Assembly (NCBI GenBank): GCA_029560815.1
Contig: JAKQKF010000480.1
Location: 1-15,839 of the forward strand
Source: a bacterium
GTDB lineage: Bacteria > KSB1 > UBA2214
DNA: 15,839 nt
Direction of reading: 5' to 3'
Of the stretch, positions 1 to 6,562 are shown piece after piece (position 1 is the first letter of the stretch; each line of letters starts with the position of its first letter). A program made the translations under genes and the position numbers. Below the pieces are notes generated by a model that had not been told where the DNA came from, searched no databases, and saw only the letters and a list, made by a program, of their open reading frames with translations.

Positions 1-136
1 GCACCTTTTTGGTCGCAAAGCCATAGTCGAAATCATCGAACTCCCTGCTCCCGAGGTGGTAATAGCGGGAGGTTGCGCAGCCTGAGAGAATCATGGCAGT
101 CACCGTTAATAAGAGGACAAGATGTTTTATTTTCAT
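1..136 (-). CDS. Small lipoprotein, 5' part only (runs off left edge)
   Basis: Reading leftward from an ATG at 134-136, 45 codons are open to the window edge. The product begins with a basic residue pair, a hydrophobic stretch and the lipobox LSGC, so Cys20 should be lipidated and the protein anchored in a membrane. The mature part visible is about 25 residues, rich in Tyr, Asp and Phe, and matches no family I recognise. An AGGAG-type ribosome site lies 6 bases upstream of the ATG. The gene begins only 9 bases after the stop of the beta-barrel remnant at 146-388, so the two probably formed one operon encoding an envelope pair. The start and lipobox are seen directly; any function is unknown. 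Confidence 0.7.
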   Translation of the reverse strand, partial: MKIKHLVLLLTVTAMILSGCATSRYYHLGSREFDDFDYGFATKKV

Positions 137-145
137 TTCACGCTC

Positions 146-388
146 CTAGAACATGATCCATTTCAGCGTGGCGAAGACGGTCCAGGGGTTCTGTGGACGT
201 CCATTCGCGCTGCCGTACATTTCCGGTGAATCGAAGAAATCACCCGGCTTCATATAGGCCGCGTGCAGCTCCAGGTCCATAAAAACACTGGGCGTATAGC
301 AGAGGTTGAGATTGGCCTCGGCGCCGGTAATATTGCCGCCCTGGCTGGGCGCGAACCGGCACACCCGTCGGATGGATGCAAGAAGATT
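146..388 (-). pseudogene. 3' remnant of an outer-membrane beta-barrel protein gene
   Basis: The frame ending with TAG at 146-148 codes for a C-terminal piece of about 70 residues with alternating hydrophobic/polar strands (for example DLELHAAYMKPGDFFD) and a final aromatic Phe in 'LKWIMF'. This is the C-terminal beta-signal pattern used by the BAM complex for barrel insertion, and the PGDFFD turn resembles ends of alginate-export-type porins. Reading upstream, in-frame TGA stops occur at 389-391 and 395-397, and none of the other frames carries barrel-like sequence, so the N-terminal strands are absent. The only in-frame start is a GTG at 362-364 with no good ribosome site. I call it a truncated gene remnant. 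A short expressed protein cannot be excluded, but it could not form a barrel alone. Confidence 0.6.
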
Positions 389-490
389 TCAGCGTCATTC
401 TTTTTCGAAAACTGCTTGTATATCGGCCTGCATTTGGTTAATTTTTCTGATATGTATGCGGCAAAGAAACTGCAAGTTCTCGATACCGGA

Positions 491-496
491 AAGGAG
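491..496 (+). promoter_or_regulatory. Ribosome binding site fixing the start at 503
   Basis: AAGGAG sits 6 bases before the ATG at 503. The frame is open further upstream to 263, but the upstream codons overlap the beta-barrel remnant on the other strand and give no family-like sequence, so this site decides the start. Confidence 0.75.
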
Positions 497-502
497 TCAA
501 TA

Positions 503-1033
503 ATGATCCAGGAGATCAAAGCCCGCAACCTCAATACCGAGAAAATTATCGCGGAAAAGACGGCGGAAATCCAGGCGGCCGTCGGCAAGGGGATGGCCAT
601 CAACGCCCTCTCCGGCGGAGTCGATTCATCGGTTGTGACCATGCTCGGCCATATGGCGCTGGGCAAGCAGCTGCGCACGGTCATTATCGATAACGGCATC
701 ATGCGCGAAGGGGAGCCGGAACAGGTCGCCGCCTGGTTTAAAAAACTGGGCGTCAAGGTCGAGATCATCGACGCCCGCAAGGAGTTCTTTGCAGCCCTCA
801 AGGGGCTCACCGATCCCGAGGAGAAGCGCGAAGCCATCACCCAGACTTTTTACAAAAAGGTCTTCGGCCGCATCGTCCGGGAGAGCCGGGATGCGCGCAC
901 CGCCCGGCCGACACGGCTGCCCTGGGCCCTGCTGGAAGGGCTGGCTGCGGAGATTCTCAAAAAGGTGCCCGGGGTTGTCAGCGTCACCTACAACATCGCC
1001 ACCAAGCCGCCCTCGACTATCGAAGCCGTCTGA
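503..1033 (+). CDS. GMP-synthetase-type ATP pyrophosphatase, internally deleted
   Basis: This 176-residue protein has the start and the end of an N-type ATP-pyrophosphatase (GuaA C-terminal/ExsB-like) domain. Residues 37-43 are the P-loop SGGVDSS, which binds the ATP pyrophosphate. Residues 60-112 (VIIDNGIMREGEPEQV, then DARKEFFAALKGLTDPEEKR) follow the GMP synthetase pattern. After 'FGRIVRES' at about residues 121-128 the sequence jumps to 'RDARTARPTRLPW' and ends 'VTYNIATKPPSTIEAV', which corresponds to the extreme C-terminal dimerisation segment. The family's synthetase part is about 300 residues, so roughly 120-130 middle residues, including the motif normally around 'QGTIYPDVIES' and the 'PFPGPGL' loop, are missing in frame. 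No glutaminase domain is present. It is probably inactive as a synthetase. The reading frame and ribosome site are intact, so it may still be expressed. Confidence 0.8.
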   Translation: MIQEIKARNLNTEKIIAEKTAEIQAAVGKGMAINALSGGVDSSVVTMLGHMALGKQLRTVIIDNGIMREGEPEQVAAWFKKLGVKVEIIDARKEFFAALKGLTDPEEKREAITQTFYKKVFGRIVRESRDARTARPTRLPWALLEGLAAEILKKVPGVVSVTYNIATKPPSTIEAV

Positions 1034-1046
1034 GTGCCAATATCCA

Positions 1047-1064
1047 CCGCTGCCCTTGCAGCGG
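1047..1064 (+). terminator. Hairpin after the GMP-synthetase-like gene
   Basis: CCGCTGC and GCAGCGG form a perfect 7-bp stem with a CCTT loop, 13 bases after the stop codon. No T-run follows, so it may be a weak or factor-assisted terminator or a 3'-end stabiliser. Confidence 0.4.
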
Positions 1065-1103
1065 GATGAAACCGGCAGGAACAATTTGCTTGCAGTTTTG
1101 CGT

Positions 1104-1109
1104 TATAAT
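1104..1109 (+). promoter_or_regulatory. Candidate -10 box upstream of dodecin
   Basis: A perfect TATAAT lies 74 bases before the dodecin start, in the gap after the preceding gene. No convincing -35 box stands 16-18 bases upstream (the sequence there is AACAAT/ACAATT), so recognition would rest on the -10 element or on a lineage-specific sigma factor. The dodecin gene has its own hairpin-bounded unit, which makes a private promoter plausible. Confidence 0.4.
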
Positions 1110-1182
1110 GTACAACACTGGGCACGGTCTCCGCAGGGAGGCCGGCCGGAATTCCCTGATGCACTAACACAAGGAGCTACCC

Positions 1183-1386
1183 ATGAGCATCGCCAAAGTG
1201 ACCGAGATCATCTCCGCTTCTCCCAAAAGTTTTCAGGATGCCATCGAAAGCGGCATCGAGCGGGCCAATAAAACGCTCGAGAACGTCAGCGGCGCCTGGA
1301 TCAGCGACCAGAAGGTCGATATAAAAAATGGCAAGATCGTTCAGTATCGCGTCACCATGCGCATCACCTTCATCCTCAAGGATTAA
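1183..1386 (+). CDS. Dodecin (flavin-binding small protein)
   Basis: The 67-residue product matches the dodecin family over its whole length. It has the opening strand 'AKVTEIISASPKSFQDAI', the helix 'ESGIERANKTLENVSGAWI', then the strands 'QKVDIKNGKIVQYRVTMRI'. Dodecins assemble into hollow dodecamers that bind flavins (FMN/FAD or lumichrome in bacteria and archaea) and are thought to store or buffer free flavin in the cytoplasm. The conserved stacking Trp is at residue 39 (GAWI), and Gln is present near residue 43 and at 54. ACAAGGAG precedes the ATG at a normal distance. A hairpin before it, a TATAAT box and a strong terminator after it suggest a one-gene transcript. Family assignment is firm; the exact flavin ligand is not visible. 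Confidence 0.93.
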   Translation: MSIAKVTEIISASPKSFQDAIESGIERANKTLENVSGAWISDQKVDIKNGKIVQYRVTMRITFILKD

Positions 1387-1398
1387 ATTTCACCATTT

Positions 1399-1438
1399 CC
1401 CGCGCAGGCGCAGCCTTTCAGGATGTGCCTGCAGCGGG
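1399..1438 (+). other. Interrupted hairpin in the dodecin 3' region
   Basis: CCCGC and CAGGC (1399-1409, split by one G) pair with GCCTG and GCGGG (1427-1438, split by CA), enclosing a 17-base loop. It lies just before the intrinsic terminator and could stabilise the dodecin mRNA 3' end. I see no known riboswitch consensus. Confidence 0.4.
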
Positions 1439-1445
1439 CTCATGC

Positions 1446-1475
1446 GGGCGGTCGCGGTTTGGCCGCCCTTTTTTT
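1446..1475 (+). terminator. Intrinsic terminator after dodecin
   Basis: GGGCGGTC (1446-1453) and GGCCGCCC (1461-1468) form an 8-bp GC-rich stem with one T-G wobble and a 7-base loop, followed immediately by seven T residues (1469-1475). This is the best rho-independent terminator in the window. The T-run stops 14 bases before the next start codon, so the next gene's ribosome site (AAAGGA) abuts the terminator. If all transcripts stop here, the next gene would need a promoter overlapping this structure, or read-through. Confidence 0.85.
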
Positions 1476-1489
1476 GAAAGGATGCTCCA

Positions 1490-2725
1490 ATGCGTTCTCC
1501 GGTCTTGTTGATGCTCCTCATGTGCAGTGCTTTGTGGGCGCAGCAAGTGCAGGTGGAGGTCCAGGTCCCTCTGGATTCCGCTGGTGTTCTGGTGGAGATC
1601 TCGCCCGAGCTGCAGACACGAACCCAGCTCTTTCCCGAGGTGGAGGATTTTCTCTCCGCCCGCCTCTTCCAGGGCGGCGACTCCTCCTTTGTTCTGGAGA
1701 TCGCCTACCGCGAGGCAGGGCGCCTGGCCAGAAGGAGAAGCCTGATGACCGCGGCCCAAGTCCGTACTTTCCGGCAGGAACTGACACATGCTCTTCAATC
1801 GCCCGCCCGCACGCAGCGCATGGACCAGGAGGGCCGGCCCGGCCTGATCGTCCGCCAGACATTGATGGGCCTCGGCCTTTACGGCTGGACGGTGCCCCGC
1901 ATGATGGAGATCGACGGTACGCGCGGAACCATCGCCGCCTACATGCTCACCAGCGCCGCCAGTTTTGCCCTCCCCTACTACCTGACGCGAAACCGCCCGG
2001 TCACCACGACCCAGACCATGATGACCACCTATGGTTCGACGCGGGGTCTGCTCTACGGCCTCTTTGTCAGGAACATGGTGGCACCGGACGCCTATTCGGA
2101 TGCGGCCGAATGGGGGCCGCCGCTGCTGGGGAGCCTCATCGGTTCGGTGGCCGCTTTCCGGCTGGCTGAAAAGAGCGGCCTGACACTGGGCAGTGCGGAA
2201 CTGATCGGAGTGATGGGTGATTTCGGCTCAGGTTTCGGACTGGGCACAACTCATCTCGCGGAGTTGTGGAACGGGGATGACCGCGAACGGGCGGCTCATT
2301 CGCTCATGCTCGGGATGACGGGAGCGGGACTGGCCGGAGGCTACCTGCTTTCACAGCGTGAACACTATACCCGCGGCGACGCCTATGTGCTGAGGATGGA
2401 GGGTATTCTTGGTGCGCAGATCATGATGCCCATCGCCGCAGCCATCGCTGACAAGAAAGAAAAGTCCTATACGGTTGGCGCCATGACCGGCGGGGTCCTG
2501 GGTGTCGGGATCGGCAACTGGCTGCTGAAGGACGAGGATTTTGATTTCAACGAAGGGGCGCTGATCTCCTGCGGCCAGATCGCCGGCGGATTACTGGCGG
2601 GGGGTCTGACCTATCTGATCGATACCAACGAAAATTTTGACGGCCTGGTCTACCATTCGGCCATCGCTCTGGGCAGCCTCGCCGGCCACGCTTTTCTCTA
2701 CCATACGTTCAAGCTGAGACGGTGA
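1490..2725 (+). CDS. Exported glycine-rich tandem-repeat protein, family unknown
   Basis: The 411-residue product starts with a typical signal peptide (MRSPVLLMLLMCSALWAQ), so it is exported. Residues 20-115 form a soluble, mixed-charge head ('VQVEVQVPLDSAGVLVEISPE'-like strands, then helices). From about residue 145 to the end it consists of about 4.5 tandem units of 57-63 residues (roughly 145-207, 208-266, 267-324, 325-381, 382-411). Each has a small-residue helix with GxxxG spacing, a polar linker containing Tyr/Leu-Leu and charged residues, then a second Gly/Ala-rich helix. The segments look membrane-inserted or tightly packed (glycine zippers), not like beta-barrel strands. AAAGGA precedes the ATG by 7 bases. 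I do not recognise a named family and propose no enzymatic function. Confidence 0.8.
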   Translation: MRSPVLLMLLMCSALWAQQVQVEVQVPLDSAGVLVEISPELQTRTQLFPEVEDFLSARLFQGGDSSFVLEIAYREAGRLARRRSLMTAAQVRTFRQELTHALQSPARTQRMDQEGRPGLIVRQTLMGLGLYGWTVPRMMEIDGTRGTIAAYMLTSAASFALPYYLTRNRPVTTTQTMMTTYGSTRGLLYGLFVRNMVAPDAYSDAAEWGPPLLGSLIGSVAAFRLAEKSGLTLGSAELIGVMGDFGSGFGLGTTHLAELWNGDDRERAAHSLMLGMTGAGLAGGYLLSQREHYTRGDAYVLRMEGILGAQIMMPIAAAIADKKEKSYTVGAMTGGVLGVGIGNWLLKDEDFDFNEGALISCGQIAGGLLAGGLTYLIDTNENFDGLVYHSAIALGSLAGHAFLYHTFKLRR

Positions 2726-2780
2726 GGCGGCGCGCCAGCGCTGACGATCCGGCCCATGCGTGTGTTATAGTTTCCGCGTC

Positions 2781-2818
2781 GGCTCCCCGGGAAGGCGGCT
2801 GCACGCCGGCAGGGAGCC
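2781..2818. terminator. Hairpin between convergent genes
   Basis: GGCTCCC (2781-2787) pairs with GGGAGCC (2812-2818), and an inner GGCG/CGCC stem (2794-2797, 2804-2807) sits inside. It lies between the stop of the repeat protein (2725) and the stop of the minus-strand radical SAM gene (2844), where a shared terminator is expected. No T-run is present on either strand, so the assignment is tentative. Confidence 0.4.
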
Positions 2819-2843
2819 ATGCGCCTGTGACACTTTTCCGGCC

Positions 2844-4562
2844 TCAACCACCCTTCCTGCCCGTTTTTTTCCGGGCCACTCCCCCCACAATCCGCTGTTT
2901 CTGCCGCTCTTTGGCTGCTCCGTTCTTTTCGACGAAGAGCCTCTCGCCGGTGAAGGGATTTTTCTCCGTATAATACATGACGCTGGCCCAGGTGGATGGC
3001 GTCGGCGTAAAGATCTGCACCTGCTCGGGGGTGATCCGCAGCTCGCTGCTGACAAAGCGCTGCATCGCCTGCATGTCGAGGTCGGTGCAGCCGGGATAGG
3101 CCGCGATCAGGTAATAGGTCAGGAACTGGTTTTTGCCCGCCTCGGCCGAGAGCCGGTCGAAGCGCCGTTTGAACTCCAGCAGCGAGGCGGCCGCCGGTTT
3201 GTTCATCAGGTTGAGCACGTGCGGTTCGGTATGCTCCGGGGCCACCTTGAGCTGTCCGGAGACATGGTGAGCCGTCAACTCCCGCAGATAGGCTTCACCT
3301 CCGGTCCGGTCTTCCAAAATCAGATCATAGCGCAGTCCCGAAGCGACAAAGACCTTTTTAACGCCCGGCAGCCGGCGCAATTTTTTGAGCAGTTCGGTCT
3401 GGCGCCGGTGATCGGGCCTGAGGGTGGAGCAGACCTGTGCGCCGATGCAGGCTTTGAACTGGCAACTCCCCCTGCTTTTTTTGCGGCCGCATTCGAAACC
3501 ATACATATTGGCCGTCGGCCCGCCGGCATCGCTGATGATGCCGCGGAAGGCGGGGTGGCGGGTCAGTTCCTCCGCCTCCCTGAGGATTGAGGCTTCGCTG
3601 CGGGAGAGGACGGTTCGCCCCTGGTGGACGGCGATGGCGCAAAAATGGCATTCGCCGTAACAGCCGCGGTGGGTGTTGATGGAAAAGCGGATCGTATCGA
3701 GAGCGCGCACCGCTCCGAACTGCTGATGCCAGGGATGCTGTTCGCGCTCAAAGGGGAGTTCAGCGGCCTGGTCCAGTTCGGCTTCGCTGAGGTGGAGGGC
3801 TGGCGGATTCTGCACCAGCCAGCGGTCGCCGTGCTGCTGATTGAGGCCGCGGGCCGTCACGGGATCGTTGTTGTCGTAAAATAGACGGAACATCCCGGTA
3901 AAGGCCTCCTGGTCGGCGGCGACGGTCTCAAAGTCCGGCAGGGTGAGATAGTCCGGACGGGGCGCATGGGCGATATAGCAGAGCCCGCGGATTTCCCGGA
4001 AATCACCGCCCTGGGCCAGTGCCTGCGCGAGCTCCAGGACGGCCCGTTCGCCCATGCCGTAGATGAGGGCGTCGGCCTTGGCGTCGAAGAGGATGGAACG
4101 GCGGATGGAATCGGACCAATAGTCAAAGTGGGCAATGCGGCGCAGGCTGGCTTCGATGCCGCCGAGGACGATCGGCCGGGTGGCTTTGAACGAGCGCCGG
4201 ATCAGGTTGGTATAAACGATCACGGCCCGGTCGGGGCGGCGGTTGTTGAGCCCGCCCGGGGAAAAGTCGTCGCTCTTCCGCCGCTTCTTGAGGGCGGTAT
4301 AGTTGGCGACCATCGAATCGACACAGCCTCCGCTGACGCCCCAGAAGAGCCCGGGCTCGCCGAGGCGGGTGATCTCCTCCGGGTTCTCGACCGATGGCTG
4401 GGCGATGATGCCAACACGGAAGCCGTGATGGTGGAGCCATTTGCCGATCTGCGCGGCGCCGTTGAAGGGGCTGTCGATGTAACTGTCACCGGTGACGAGG
4501 ATAACGTCGCACGCCTCCCAGCCCAGCTCGTTCATCTCCTGCCGTGTTGCGGGTAAAAACAT
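2844..4562 (-). CDS. ygiQ: YgiQ-family radical SAM protein
   Basis: The product is 572 residues from the ATG at 4560-4562, which has an AGGAGAGG ribosome site; the frame extends 37 codons further upstream but those codons lack family sequence. The N-terminal domain starts 'FLPATRQEMNELGWEACDVI' with 'GDSYIDSPFNGAAQIGKWL', the hallmark of the YgiQ N-terminal domain. The radical SAM core has the [4Fe-4S] motif CYGECHFC with Cys301, Cys305 and Cys308 (CX3CX2C), preceded by 'SINTHRG'. Later 'VSGQLKVAPEHTEPHVLNLM' matches the SAM barrel of the family. The C-terminus is short and basic ('KKTGRKGG'), so the protein is shorter than the roughly 700-residue E. coli form. The family is cytosolic, and I know of no established substrate. 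A TATATT-like -10 box lies on the minus strand at 4587-4592. Confidence 0.93.
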   Translation of the reverse strand: MFLPATRQEMNELGWEACDVILVTGDSYIDSPFNGAAQIGKWLHHHGFRVGIIAQPSVENPEEITRLGEPGLFWGVSGGCVDSMVANYTALKKRRKSDDFSPGGLNNRRPDRAVIVYTNLIRRSFKATRPIVLGGIEASLRRIAHFDYWSDSIRRSILFDAKADALIYGMGERAVLELAQALAQGGDFREIRGLCYIAHAPRPDYLTLPDFETVAADQEAFTGMFRLFYDNNDPVTARGLNQQHGDRWLVQNPPALHLSEAELDQAAELPFEREQHPWHQQFGAVRALDTIRFSINTHRGCYGECHFCAIAVHQGRTVLSRSEASILREAEELTRHPAFRGIISDAGGPTANMYGFECGRKKSRGSCQFKACIGAQVCSTLRPDHRRQTELLKKLRRLPGVKKVFVASGLRYDLILEDRTGGEAYLRELTAHHVSGQLKVAPEHTEPHVLNLMNKPAAASLLEFKRRFDRLSAEAGKNQFLTYYLIAAYPGCTDLDMQAMQRFVSSELRITPEQVQIFTPTPSTWASVMYYTEKNPFTGERLFVEKNGAAKERQKQRIVGGVARKKTGRKGG

Positions 4563-4660
4563 GGTTTCCTCTCCTGGCTGCCGTCCAATATAGTGAAATC
4601 GGCGACAGAATGCATGCAAAATTATCGCTTTACCTGCCGCCATTTTCGCTGAGATTATTT

Positions 4661-4689
4661 TTGCATTGAACACAATTAATTGCTATATT
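4661..4689 (+). promoter_or_regulatory. Candidate promoter of the arabinose operon
   Basis: TTGCAT (4661-4666) and TATATT (4684-4689) are separated by 17 bases, and a TG at 4681-4682 gives an extended -10. The palindrome AATTAATT (4674-4681) lies in the spacer and could be an operator half, but I recognise no regulator consensus. The predicted leader is about 95 bases and contains the palindrome CCCCGCGGGG (4719-4728). The match is to the sigma-70 consensus, which may not hold in this lineage. Confidence 0.45.
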
Positions 4690-4792
4690 TCCCGAAACGT
4701 GAAGAGAACTTCGCCGGGCCCCGCGGGGGCGATCCAGGAGATCAGGTGACAAAACCATAGCAAGCCCCTAATCAACGAGAGAGGAGCAGATC

Positions 4793-6547
4793 ATGTCAGT
4801 TATTGCGGGTCTGGATTGGGTCATCATTTTCGCTTACTTTGTTATTATTCTCGGTCTGGCCTGGTGGGTGATCCGGCGCCAGAAGCAGACAACGGACGGC
4901 TATTTTCTCGCCGGGCGCTCGCTGGGATGGTTCATCGTCGGCGCCTCGATTTTCGCCTCCAACATCGGCTCCGAGCATCTGGTCGGTCTGGCCGGCTCCG
5001 GCGCCACCGACGGTGTGGCTATGGCCCATTATGAGCTGCACGCCTGGTGTCTGCTGGTGCTGGGGTGGGTGATGGTGCCCTTTTATATGCGCTCCAAGGT
5101 CTACACCATGCCCGAGTTTCTCGAGCGGCGCTTCTCGCCGTCGGCCCGGACCTTCCTCTCGGTCGTCTCCCTGGTCGCCTATGTACTGACCAAGATTGCG
5201 GTCGGCATCTTCGCCGGCGGTGTGGTCTTTAGCGTGCTCCTGCCTGAGTTGAACTGGTTCGGCCTCGACAGCTTCTGGATCGGATCGGTGCTGGTCATCC
5301 TGATCACCGGGCTCTATACCATCCTGGGCGGCATGAAAGCCGTCGCCTATACCGAAGCCCTGCAGACGGTCGTCCTCGTCATCGGCTCGGCCCTGGTGAC
5401 CTACTTCGGTCTCAAGGCCCTCGGCGGCTGGGGAGAGCTTCGTGCCATCGCCGGTTCCGAGATGTTCAACCTCTGGAAGCCCCTGGTGCCGCACGGCGTG
5501 CAGGGGACCTGGGCGCCGGTGATGGAGACGGGCCGCATGGCCTGGTATTTCAACAACAACTATCCCTGGATCGGCATGCTCTTTTGCGCCCCGATCGTCG
5601 GCCTCTGGTACTGGTGCACCGACCAGTACATTGTCCAGCGCACACTGAGCGCCAGCAGCGAGACCGAAGCCCGTCGCGGTTCGATCGCGGCCGCCTTTTT
5701 CAAGCTCCTCCCGGTCTTCATCTTCATCATCCCCGGCATCATTGCCTTCGCCCTGGCCAAGAGCGGCCAGAACGCCACCCTGCAGGCGGCGATGATGGAT
5801 GCCAATGGCAACCTCATCCGCGACAACGCCCAGAGCGCCTTCCCGCTTCTGGTCGCCAATATCCTTCCCGTCGGCGTGCGTGGCATGGTGGTGGCGGGAC
5901 TCCTGGCCGCCCTGATGAGCTCCCTGGCGGGGGCTTTCAATGCCAGCTCGACCCTCTTCACCATGGATTTCTACTCCCGGCTGCGGCCCAACGTCAGCCA
6001 GGAGCGGCTGGTCTGGATCGGCCGCGTCGCCACCGGCGTCATGGTGCTCATCGGCCTGCTCTGGATCCCGGTCATTCGCGGCGGCCGGGGCCTCTATGAT
6101 TACCTCCAGGGGGTGCAGGGCTATCTCGCTCCGCCCATCTTTGTCGTCTTTTTCCTCGGCGTCTTTAACAAGCGCATGAACGCCAAAGGGGCAATGGCCG
6201 CGCTCATCACCGGTTTCAGCCTCGGCATCATCCGCCTCGCGGTCGATACGCCGCCCAAACTGATTCAGGGCTTCAGCTATGCCACCGGCTCCTTCCTCTG
6301 GGTTTTCAACAATATCTTTTTCCAGTACTACAGCATCCTGATCGCGGTGATCTGCGCCGCTGTGATGCTGATCGTGAGTTATCGCACCTCCGAGCCCGAT
6401 TACGCTCGCATCAGCGGCCTGACTTACGGTACAGTCACCGAGGCGCACCGCAAGGCGACCCGCGCCAGCTGGGGCCGGGGCGACCTTATGGCTTCGATCC
6501 TGGTCATCTGCCTGATCCTGGCCGCCTACCTCTACTTCGTCGGCTGA
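4793..6547 (+). CDS. Sodium/sugar symporter, SGLT-like (SSS family)
   Basis: The 584-residue protein is almost wholly hydrophobic helices, as expected for the 13-14 membrane segments of the solute:sodium symporter family (LeuT fold). The first helix starts near residue 8. The stretch 'FLAGRSLGWFIVGASIFASNIGSEHLVGLAGSGA' (given here only to mark residues about 37-70; key elements are GASIFASNIGSEH and GLAGSG) is the SGLT-type helix 1 region that contributes to sodium and sugar binding. 'YTMPEFLERRF' and 'GLYTILGGMKAVAYTEALQ' are further family signatures. GAGGAG lies 6 bases before the ATG. As first gene of an operon with ribulokinase and a sugar isomerase, its likely substrate is L-arabinose, taken up across the inner membrane with Na+. 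Substrate identity is inferred from context only. Confidence 0.92.
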   Translation: MSVIAGLDWVIIFAYFVIILGLAWWVIRRQKQTTDGYFLAGRSLGWFIVGASIFASNIGSEHLVGLAGSGATDGVAMAHYELHAWCLLVLGWVMVPFYMRSKVYTMPEFLERRFSPSARTFLSVVSLVAYVLTKIAVGIFAGGVVFSVLLPELNWFGLDSFWIGSVLVILITGLYTILGGMKAVAYTEALQTVVLVIGSALVTYFGLKALGGWGELRAIAGSEMFNLWKPLVPHGVQGTWAPVMETGRMAWYFNNNYPWIGMLFCAPIVGLWYWCTDQYIVQRTLSASSETEARRGSIAAAFFKLLPVFIFIIPGIIAFALAKSGQNATLQAAMMDANGNLIRDNAQSAFPLLVANILPVGVRGMVVAGLLAALMSSLAGAFNASSTLFTMDFYSRLRPNVSQERLVWIGRVATGVMVLIGLLWIPVIRGGRGLYDYLQGVQGYLAPPIFVVFFLGVFNKRMNAKGAMAALITGFSLGIIRLAVDTPPKLIQGFSYATGSFLWVFNNIFFQYYSILIAVICAAVMLIVSYRTSEPDYARISGLTYGTVTEAHRKATRASWGRGDLMASILVICLILAAYLYFVG

Positions 6548-6562
6548 GAGCGGAGAAAAACC

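Noticed and set aside
263..502. Upstream extension of the pyrophosphatase reading frame to 263
   Set aside because: These codons overlap the beta-barrel remnant on the other strand, show no family similarity, and the AAGGAG site points to the ATG at 503.
4701..4732. Palindrome and GAAG/CTTC half sites in the operon leader as a regulator operator
   Set aside because: The repeats are short, lie in GC-rich sequence and match no regulator consensus I know; kept only as a remark with the promoter.
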